The notes under the pieces: generated by a model
Seen by the model: only the letters and a program-made list of their open reading frames with translations
Told to the model about the DNA's origin: nothing
Databases searched by the model: none
Origin: F23-D06 sp963620035
GTDB lineage: Bacteria; Bacteroidota; Bacteroidia; Bacteroidales; WCHB1-69
Direction: 5' to 3'
Length of the DNA: 27,717 nt
NCBI GenBank assembly: GCA_963620035.1
Contig: CAVEXN010000030.1
Coordinates: 1 to 27,717, forward strand
Translations under genes and position numbers: made by a program
Shown here: positions 22,722 through 27,717 of the stretch, piece after piece
How the letters are laid out: every line of letters begins with the position of its first letter
Numbering within the stretch: the stretch's first letter is position 1

Positions 22722-22750
22722 GGCACAGAATGACGGGCTGCCGTTTTTTT
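22721..22750 (+). terminator. weak terminator after ispG
   Basis: A 5-bp stem (CGGCA/TGCCG) with a 13-nt loop is followed directly by seven T residues at 22744-22750. The stem is short, so termination may be partial. Confidence 0.4.
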
Positions 22751-22753
22751 GTG

Positions 22754-22761
22754 TATGTTTG
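22754..22761 (+). promoter_or_regulatory. -7 element for the small membrane protein / mutL / ABC unit
   Basis: TATGTTTG matches TAnnTTTG, 21 nt upstream of the ATG at 22783. The T-rich run ending at 22751 is too close to be the -33 box. Confidence 0.5.
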
Positions 22762-22782
22762 CACTCCTAAAAAAACATTGTG

Positions 22783-23028
22783 ATGGCATTCTTTAATATA
22801 CAGAAACACGAACCGCGCGAGTTCAAATACAAGCCTCGTTATTATACCCCCGAGGACCGGAAACCAACGGACAACCATCGTCGCGACTTTGCCGACGAGT
22901 TGCACCGCGAATGGCAGGGAAAGCGCCGCCACGACCGAAATGAGCGCAAGACCCCATGGCTGACCATTGCCGCCATGATATTCTTCGCCCTCGTGATTGC
23001 CATTGTCTATTTCAAGTTCTTTGCGTAA
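22783..23028 (+). CDS. small basic protein with C-terminal membrane anchor, 81 aa
   Basis: The start is ATG 22783; a GTG one codon upstream is in frame. Residues 1-58 are highly charged (RRDFADELHREWQGKRRHDR), and residues about 59-80 form one membrane helix (WLTIAAMIFFALVIAIVYFKFF). It is a tail-anchored protein I cannot assign. Short proteins of this shape are found upstream of mutL in Bacteroidales. mutL starts 2 nt after its stop codon, so the two are almost certainly co-transcribed. Confidence 0.75.
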   Translation: MAFFNIQKHEPREFKYKPRYYTPEDRKPTDNHRRDFADELHREWQGKRRHDRNERKTPWLTIAAMIFFALVIAIVYFKFFA

Positions 23029-23030
23029 GC

Positions 23031-24896
23031 ATGGATGTCGTAAGACTGTTGTCAGACATGGTTGCGAACCAGATCGCAGCCGGCGAAGTGATACAGCGCC
23101 CCGCCTCCGTGGTCAAGGAACTGCTCGAGAACGCCATCGATGCCGGTGCGCATAACATCCAGTTGATAGTGAAGGATGCCGGACGCACCCTCATACAGGT
23201 CATCGACGACGGCAAGGGCATGTCGTTCAACGATGCCCGCATGTGCTTCGAGCGGCACGCCACCTCCAAACTCACGCAGGTGGATGACCTTGCGCGCCTC
23301 ACTACAAAGGGCTTCCGCGGCGAGGCCATGGCCTCCATCGCCTCCATCGCCCATGTGGAACTCAAGACCGGCCAGCCTGACGAGGCCGTAGGCACACGGG
23401 TGTGCATCGAGGGCATGCGCGTGACCGCCCACGAACGCACCGCCGCCCAGAAAGGCACCTCCATCGCCGTCAAGAACCTCTTCTTCAATGTTCCGGCACG
23501 CCGCAATTTCCTCAAGTCCGACAACGTGGAGATGACCCACATCGAAGAGGAATTCTACCGCGTGGCGCTCATTCACCACGACATCGCCTTCGCCCTCTTC
23601 CACAACGGCAAGGCCCTTTTCCAACTGAAAGGCAGCAATTTCAAACAACGCATCATCAACGTGTTCGGCGTCCATTTCAAGGACAAACTCTTCCCCGTTG
23701 AGCAGAAGACGGACTTCATAAGCATCGCAGGCTTCATTGCCAAGCCCGAGAACGCCAAGAAGAAGAAAAGCGAGCAGTATATGTTCATAAACCGCCGCTA
23801 TGTGCGCCATAACCTGCTCAACTATGCGGTAGAGACAGCATACTCGGACCTCATTCCGCAAGGATACCGCCCCGCTTATTTCATCGAGATTGACGTCAAC
23901 CCTTCTGCCGTCGATGTGAACGTGAGCCCTACCAAGGTGGAGGTGAAACTGCAGGACGAGAAGCTGATGTTCGGTTTCCTCAATGCTGCCGTCAAGCGCG
24001 CATTGGGCACTATGTCGTTGGTGCCGCGCATCGATTTCGAGGCCGACACCTCGCTGTACACTCCGCCGCCACCCGCCGGCCTTGTGGTCCCCGTGCCCTC
24101 ACTGGGCGTCAACCCTAACTACAACCCCTTCGATCCGCCCTCTTCACGCTCCTGCGGTCAGAGCACTGCCTGCCCGCACCACCACGACGGCGGCAACCTC
24201 CAAGGCTGGGACGATTTCCTGAAAGGGCTATCCCGCGAGAACACATCTGCACCACAGCCCCGGCAGCTGCATATGGAGCCGCCCGCAACCCCTGAAACGA
24301 AAGCCGAGCCGTTTGCCTCCGAGGACTCTCCTTTGGAATACTTTACGGTGGCCGACCGCTACCTCTTCATCAAAACAGACGGTCAAGCACTCCTTGTAGA
24401 TGTGCTGAATGCCAGCGAGCGCATTCTCTATAACCGCTATATCCGAGCGTTGTCGCAAACGCCTGTCCGCGTGCAGAAGAACCTGTTCCCTGAAACGGTC
24501 ACCCTCTCGCCCTCGCAGTCCGACCTGCTCGATACGCTTACAGCCGACTTTCTCAAGTTGGGCTACGACCTTGAAAAGATGGACAATACACACTTCGCCG
24601 TCAACGGCACTCCTAACGACGAGGCTGACCGGGGCGACCTTCAGTCGCTGATAGAGCGCGTTTTGGAAGCCTACCGCACCAACCAATTCCTGCACAAGGC
24701 AGACAAGAACCGGAACATGGCACTCAGCATGGCGCGGCAGAACCGCCGTTACCATGCCGTGCTGAACACCCCGGAGCAGACACGCGCCTTTCTGCACGAA
24801 CTGTTCACGGGCGAGTGCCCCGAAATGTCGCCGTCCGGCAAAGGCATCAGCCGTATGATGGGCGTTGACGACCTACAGCAGCTTTTTGAGAAATGA
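23031..24896 (+). CDS. mutL: DNA mismatch repair protein MutL, endonuclease motif lost
   Basis: A 621-residue MutL; the start at 23031 (MDVVRLLSDMVANQIAAGEV) is the family N-terminus. GHKL ATPase motifs are intact: VKELLENAIDAGA, VIDDGKGM, ERHATSKL and KGFRGEAMASIASI. The linker (about 345-435) is Pro/Gly-rich. In the C-terminal domain the nicking motif DQHA(x)2E(x)4E is replaced by DVLNASERILYN (D457 onwards), and the Cys/His zinc motifs near the C-terminus (GECPEMSPSGKG) are missing. The protein should dimerise and couple MutS to downstream factors but probably cannot nick DNA. The last 4 nt overlap the ABC ATPase start. Confidence 0.95.
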   Translation: MDVVRLLSDMVANQIAAGEVIQRPASVVKELLENAIDAGAHNIQLIVKDAGRTLIQVIDDGKGMSFNDARMCFERHATSKLTQVDDLARLTTKGFRGEAMASIASIAHVELKTGQPDEAVGTRVCIEGMRVTAHERTAAQKGTSIAVKNLFFNVPARRNFLKSDNVEMTHIEEEFYRVALIHHDIAFALFHNGKALFQLKGSNFKQRIINVFGVHFKDKLFPVEQKTDFISIAGFIAKPENAKKKKSEQYMFINRRYVRHNLLNYAVETAYSDLIPQGYRPAYFIEIDVNPSAVDVNVSPTKVEVKLQDEKLMFGFLNAAVKRALGTMSLVPRIDFEADTSLYTPPPPAGLVVPVPSLGVNPNYNPFDPPSSRSCGQSTACPHHHDGGNLQGWDDFLKGLSRENTSAPQPRQLHMEPPATPETKAEPFASEDSPLEYFTVADRYLFIKTDGQALLVDVLNASERILYNRYIRALSQTPVRVQKNLFPETVTLSPSQSDLLDTLTADFLKLGYDLEKMDNTHFAVNGTPNDEADRGDLQSLIERVLEAYRTNQFLHKADKNRNMALSMARQNRRYHAVLNTPEQTRAFLHELFTGECPEMSPSGKGISRMMGVDDLQQLFEK

Positions 24897-25663
24897 GTGT
24901 CATAGAACTGAAAGACATATCGTTCGGATACGACAAGACGATGCTGTTCCAAGACTTGTCAATCGCTTTCGGGGAGGGCGACTTCTGCGCATTGATGGGA
25001 CCAAACGGCTCGGGCAAGACTACGTTGCTGAAGTGCATCTGCGGACTGCTCAGGCCATCCGGCGGCGAGGTGCTCGTGATGGGGAATCCCGTATCCGCAT
25101 ACCGTGCCGTGCAGCTGGCAAGGCTGGTGTCATACGTGCCGCAGCGCCACGACAGCGTGTTCGACATCACCGTGCATGACCTTGTGATGACGGGCCGCTA
25201 TCCGTATCAGAAGCGTTGGCAGTTGCCCGACACGCAAGACGAGCGCATTGTGGGCGAGATGCTTGAGCGGTGCAACCTTGCCGGATTGCGCGACCGCATG
25301 CTAGCCTCCCTGAGCGGCGGCGAGATGCAGCGCGCCCTCATTGCCCGTGCCATGGCACAGCAGGCTCCCGTGATGCTGCTCGACGAGCCGCTCTCCAACC
25401 TCGACGTGACCCACCGCTACGAAATCATGGACATCCTTGCCGGCCTCAACCGTCAGGGCATCACGGTGCTCATCGTCATGCACGACATCCCCATAGCCGT
25501 TGAGTATGTAACCAGTGCGCTGCTTATGAACGGCGGAACCCTCCTGGCGCACGGCAGCAAAGAGCAGGTGCTGGCCCCGACGCCTCTCCGCCAGTGCTTC
25601 TCACTGGGCGACGCATTCCAGGTTACCGAACAAGGATACATATACAGGGAATGTTTGAATTAG
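24893..25663 (+). CDS. ABC transporter ATPase, FecE/BtuD-like
   Basis: A 256-residue ATPase subunit of an importer of the siderophore/cobalamin (FecCD-type) class. Walker A is GPNGSGKTTLLK (35-46), the Q-loop is YVPQRHD, the signature is SLSGGEMQRALIARAMAQ, Walker B is VMLLDEPLSNLD and the switch His is in VMHDIP. VHDLVMTGRYPY is typical of iron-complex transporters. The permease and binding protein are not in the window, so the substrate is unassigned. It overlaps mutL by 4 nt (ATGA), suggesting translational coupling, an odd pairing in function. Confidence 0.92.
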   Translation: MSVIELKDISFGYDKTMLFQDLSIAFGEGDFCALMGPNGSGKTTLLKCICGLLRPSGGEVLVMGNPVSAYRAVQLARLVSYVPQRHDSVFDITVHDLVMTGRYPYQKRWQLPDTQDERIVGEMLERCNLAGLRDRMLASLSGGEMQRALIARAMAQQAPVMLLDEPLSNLDVTHRYEIMDILAGLNRQGITVLIVMHDIPIAVEYVTSALLMNGGTLLAHGSKEQVLAPTPLRQCFSLGDAFQVTEQGYIYRECLN

Positions 25664-25677
25664 GAATGAGGAAAGCT

Positions 25678-25728
25678 GGGACTTATGACTCTTTGCGTCC
25701 GGCGTACGAGTCCATGGCTGACTTGAGA
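25678..25728 (+). repeat. direct repeat, copy A (51 bp)
   Basis: It matches copy B at 25989-26039 with 43 of 51 bases identical. The two copies bracket tRNA-Ser. The shared core contains CCGGCG.ACGAG.CCA and GGCTGACTTGAGA. Copy A begins 15 nt after the ABC ATPase stop. Confidence 0.7.
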
Positions 25729-25837
25729 ACGGGAAATGGAGTTCTGATTTTTCTTGTTTTAATAACTGACAATCAACAAGATGATGTGTTGATAGATTTT
25801 TTTGCTGTTAGAGGGTGGCGCAGTATCGGAAAAATGC

Positions 25838-25845
25838 TACTTTTG
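25838..25845 (+). promoter_or_regulatory. -7 element for tRNA-Ser
   Basis: TACTTTTG matches TAnnTTTG, 11 nt upstream of the mature tRNA 5' end. No -33 box at standard spacing is visible. Confidence 0.55.
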
Positions 25846-25856
25846 CAGCCGTTTTT

Positions 25857-25941
25857 GGAGAGATGGCAGAGCGGTCGAATGCGGCGGTCTTGAAAACCGT
25901 TGAGGGTCACACCTCCGGGGGTTCGAATCCCTCTCTCTCCG
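25857..25941 (+). tRNA. tRNA-Ser(UGA)
   Basis: An 85-nt class II tRNA. The acceptor arms GGAGAGA (25857-25863) and TCTCTCC (25934-25940) pair perfectly, with discriminator G. The anticodon loop CTTGAAA gives anticodon TGA, reading UCA and other UCN codons. A long variable arm (around GAGGGTCACACCTC) is typical of Ser, and GGTTCGAATCC is the T-loop. CCA is not encoded. A terminator follows 3 nt later. Confidence 0.95.
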
Positions 25942-25944
25942 CCC

Positions 25945-25976
25945 AAGCCTGCTGACAGTTCAGCGGGCTTTTTTTT
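25945..25976 (+). terminator. terminator after tRNA-Ser
   Basis: AAGCCTGCTGA (25945-25955), loop CAGT and TCAGCGGGCTT (25960-25970) form an 11-bp stem with one T:G pair, followed by a run of T to 25976. Confidence 0.88.
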
Positions 25977-25988
25977 GAACGGGAAACC

Positions 25989-26039
25989 GGGACGTAAGAC
26001 TTTTTCCTTCCGGCGCACGAGCCCAAGGCTGACTTGAGA
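25989..26039 (+). repeat. direct repeat, copy B (51 bp)
   Basis: Partner of copy A at 25678-25728, 311 bp apart start to start. Downstream, ACTTATGGGGACTTATGGCTTATG (26039-26062) looks like degenerate copies of a short GGGACTTATG unit also found inside copy A. Confidence 0.7.
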
Positions 26040-26103
26040 CTTATGGGGACTTATGGCTTATGATGAAAGCTGGAACACCATGCGTAACGCCACTAAATTC
26101 TAA

Positions 26104-26985
26104 ATGCGTACAATGATGGAGCATCTGATGAATCTTGACTTGAAAGTGGCGTACGAGTATGGCATGAAATGGATAATGAAGAATGTGCCCATCACAACGG
26201 AATGGCTGATGACGCTTGCTTCAAAGGTAATGGCGCGAACAGGAAGCGAATACAACACAATTTTCAGTCATTTCGATGCCTCAAAGGGCGAGTTGCGCAA
26301 ACTTAATGTCACGGCTGGTGTTGGCGGACACTCGTATATGGCTTACCAAATGATTCCCGACCAACTGGCGGCATTCTGCGATGAACTTAACAAACGCCGC
26401 CAAACTTTAGATGCCAGCGATGCAGCGTCAGTATATGAACTGAGTTTCAGGACTCATTATGAACTGGTAACTGTCCATCCGTGGGCAAACGGCAACGGCA
26501 GGACAAGCCGATTGCTGATGAACCTCCTGCAAATGGAGTTCGAGGTGTTGCCCACAAAGGTCTTGAAAGAAGACAAGACTGAGTACATTCAGGCCTTGAT
26601 GGATACAAGGGAAGAAGAAAGCATAGAAATCTTTATCAACTGCATGACGGAGTTGCATTGCCGTCACTTGAAATCGGATATCGCCCAATACATCAACTCC
26701 ATCACGGATAAAATGGTCGATAAAACGACGTGGAAAAAGAAAATGGTCGATAAATGGTCGATAAAGCCCTCTTTGGCAGAGAAACTGGCCGATATCATTC
26801 TCTTTGTGGCCGACAAACAAGAAATTGCTACGGACGATATCGTATCCGAATTCTGGTTCACTTCCACCACCGCCAAGCGTAACATGCGTCAGCTCACAGC
26901 GTTCGGATACCTTGAGGCGCACGGCGGAAACAAAAAAAGCACTTATAGCATAGTAAAGCGTTTGACCGGCGACAGTATCATCTGA
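26104..26985 (+). CDS. Fic family protein, N-terminally truncated
   Basis: A 293-residue Fic-domain protein. The catalytic motif HPWANGNGRTSR (near residues 125-136) matches HPFx(D/A)GNGRxxR, so AMP (or other NMP) transfer to target hydroxyls is plausible. GVGGHSYMAYQMIP is the target-binding flap region. A winged-helix domain ends the protein (DDIVSEFWFTSTTAKRNMRQ), preceded by a linker with a short repeat (KMVDK). Full-length relatives, as I remember them, carry about 75 more N-terminal residues including the inhibitory helix motif (S/T)xxxEG. Here homology starts abruptly at RTMMEHLMNLDLK, and a stop codon lies directly upstream of the ATG. It is either a truncated relic or a Fic enzyme freed from intramolecular inhibition. 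Confidence 0.85.
   Translation: MRTMMEHLMNLDLKVAYEYGMKWIMKNVPITTEWLMTLASKVMARTGSEYNTIFSHFDASKGELRKLNVTAGVGGHSYMAYQMIPDQLAAFCDELNKRRQTLDASDAASVYELSFRTHYELVTVHPWANGNGRTSRLLMNLLQMEFEVLPTKVLKEDKTEYIQALMDTREEESIEIFINCMTELHCRHLKSDIAQYINSITDKMVDKTTWKKKMVDKWSIKPSLAEKLADIILFVADKQEIATDDIVSEFWFTSTTAKRNMRQLTAFGYLEAHGGNKKSTYSIVKRLTGDSII
26713..26765 (+). repeat. three copies of ATGGTCGATAAA in the Fic gene
   Basis: Exact 12-mers occur at 26713-26724, 26743-26754 and 26754-26765. The first two are in frame (MVDK); the third overlaps by one base and is read in another frame as KWSIK. They fall in the linker between the Fic and winged-helix domains, where relatives often have short repeats. Confidence 0.7.
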
Positions 26986-27077
26986 CATTACCGAAGAATG
27001 ACTTTAGACTTGAGAGGTGTTGCGCATATCGTACCATCTCATAGCTTTGGTTGCATGAAATGAGCCAAAAAATTATT

Positions 27078-27108
27078 TTTGATTTCCTCGCTAAAAAGTG
27101 TATATTTG
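27078..27108 (+). promoter_or_regulatory. full Bacteroidetes promoter
   Basis: TTTG (27078-27081), a 19-nt spacer and TATATTTG (27101-27108) form an exact -33/-7 pair, with the same spacing and -7 sequence as the pheT promoter. Transcription should begin near 27115. Confidence 0.8.
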
Positions 27109-27114
27109 CGCGCC

Positions 27115-27187
27115 TTGCCGTGCAGCAGTTCCCGCAACGGGTCTGCGCCGCCGGAGGGCGCCGAAAACAGATTTTCGATATTTTTTT
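27115..27187 (+). ncRNA. candidate small RNA or attenuator leader
   Basis: From the predicted start, about 73 nt contain three successive hairpins: CCCG-CAA-CGGG (27131-27141), GCGCC-loop-GGCGC (27145-27161) and CGAAAA-CAGA-TTTTCG (27162-27177), the last followed by ATATTTTTTT. The unit has its own strong promoter and terminator and no ORF. It could be a free-standing RNA or the leader of the PAPS-reductase-like fragment that begins at 27222. I recognise no known RNA family. Confidence 0.45.
27162..27187 (+). terminator. terminator-like hairpin in the 27115-27187 RNA
   Basis: A perfect 6-bp stem (CGAAAA/TTTTCG) with a CAGA loop, then ATA and seven T residues at 27181-27187. The stem is AT-rich but sits right next to a GC-rich hairpin that could stabilise it. 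Confidence 0.5.
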
Positions 27188-27221
27188 GAGACTTGAAAAA
27201 AAACGAGAAACAGGGTAGAGC

Positions 27222-27446
27222 ATGTGCAAAATAACATGGGACAAAGAGACGTGCGGTGTGCTGTTGCACACGCACATCGCAGATGGCACATTGGGCATCT
27301 CTCCGCGTCCTGTGTTTTATGAAGAACTCGACCTTATAGGTCTCGACAAGACCGGATGTACCTATCCGCGCGTGTACGAGCCCGTTATGTGGGCGGTGAA
27401 CAAGCAGTACTGGTACTGGGGTACGCGCCTCGGGGGGTGTAAGTGA
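27222..27446 (+). pseudogene. N-terminal fragment of a PAPS-reductase-family protein
   Basis: A 74-residue ORF. MCKITWDKETCGVLL, ISPRPVFYEELDLIGLDKTG, CTYPRVYEPVMWAVNKQYWY resemble the start of large (several hundred residues) phosphoadenosine-phosphosulfate-reductase-family proteins found in Bacteroidales accessory regions. This is from memory and moderately secure. The frame ends at GTRLGGCK and nothing after it continues the similarity in any frame I checked, so the ATP-pyrophosphatase domain is gone. Positions where I expect Cys (YPRCEEP, WACNK) are Val here, consistent with decay. It is preceded by the strong promoter at 27078 and a hairpin-rich leader. Confidence 0.5.
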
Positions 27447-27717
27447 CTATGAAACAGTCGCTTACAATAGCGATAAGACCGAAATAATTATACAAAGTTA
27501 TAATTTCCAACGCTTTGGGATAGGCAAGCATACGTCTGTTTATCCTTTTTTCTTTTCATCCTTTCTTTCTCCCATTCCTTTTTTTTTATTCAGTCGCAAT
27601 TGTTGTTTGACTGTTAAAGAAGGCAATCTCTAATTGTTTATAATTGACAATCAACCTTTTACGAGTAAAAAACGCCTTGAAACCACACTTATAAATCTCA
27701 TTTGAAGCACAAGCCGG
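27447..27717. other. intergenic tail, no gene seen
   Basis: A hairpin (TAAGTGACT/AGTCGCTTA, 27440-27464, one G:T pair) overlaps the stop of the preceding fragment but has no T-tract. The rest is T- and A-rich, with a short ATTGT...ACAAT inverted repeat near 27635-27652. I see no ORF, tRNA or promoter with both boxes. Confidence 0.5.

Noticed and set aside
22956..23030. Longer N-terminus for MutL
   Set aside because: It overlaps the small membrane protein in another frame; MDVVRLLSD at 23031 is the standard MutL start.
25594..25893. 99-residue ORF running through copy A of the repeat and into tRNA-Ser
   Set aside because: It covers part of a tRNA gene and the end of the ABC ATPase gene, with no protein-like features.
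27440..27464. Terminator after the PAPS-reductase fragment
   Set aside because: The 9-bp stem is reasonable but no T-tract follows it.
1..27717. CRISPR array, complete insertion sequence, or phage genes
   Set aside because: No regularly spaced repeats, no intact transposase with terminal repeats, and no phage structural or integrase genes were seen.

Overview
The window looks like Bacteroidales chromosome, probably Prevotellaceae or a relative. The grounds are the promoters (TAnnTTTG -7 elements, two of them with a TTTG -33 element exactly 19 nt upstream), the general lack of strong Shine-Dalgarno sites, a type IX secretion C-terminal sorting domain, DUF4271 and DUF3078 proteins, a plant-like IspG, and an ~820-residue PheT. 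The genus cannot be fixed from the sequence alone. No phage, CRISPR array or intact insertion sequence is present.

Layout. (1) 1-3280 is an accessory edge. It holds a minus-strand PD-(D/E)XK nuclease whose real N-terminus (a DUF6530-like domain) lies upstream of the obvious start and is out of frame with the nearest ATG across an A7 tract, then a decayed IS5-type transposase end, an exported HMA protein with a Cys/His-rich repeat tail, and a tiny ORF followed by a small membrane-anchored protein. (2) 3279-11828 is a long minus-strand series: pheT, a one-domain RibF-like protein, topA, an arginase-fold protein lacking key metal ligands, a DUF3078 outer-membrane protein and an Mpv17-like membrane protein. 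(3) 11936-14795 is a second minus-strand unit: T9SS cargo, DUF4271, hemD, rnpA, yidD. (4) 14900-18367 carries a cyclic-2,3-diphosphoglycerate-synthetase-like GTPase next to the 2,3-BPG-dependent phosphoglycerate mutase gpmA, then panD and panC. (5) 18464-20131 is a PHP / DRTGG / HATPase trio of the kind often found with electron-bifurcating hydrogenases, but with no hydrogenase nearby. (6) From a back-to-back promoter pair at 20156-20182 the plus strand carries thiL-ispG, a small membrane protein, mutL and an ABC ATPase. (7) 25664-27717 is an accessory tail: tRNA-Ser(UGA) flanked by an 84% identical 51-bp direct repeat, a Fic protein missing its N-terminal inhibitory part, a strong promoter feeding a compact three-hairpin terminated transcript (candidate small RNA or attenuator), and a cut-off PAPS-reductase-family fragment.

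Themes. Several core-looking enzymes are divergent at catalytic positions: the arginase-fold protein, ThiL, the MutL endonuclease motif, the short RibF and the intermediate-length IspG. The best candidates for something undescribed are the DUF6530/PD-(D/E)XK fusion with its homopolymer start, the terminated RNA at 27115-27187, the truncated Fic, and the pairing of a cDPG-synthetase-like GTPase with gpmA. All family assignments come from reading motifs by eye; no search was run.
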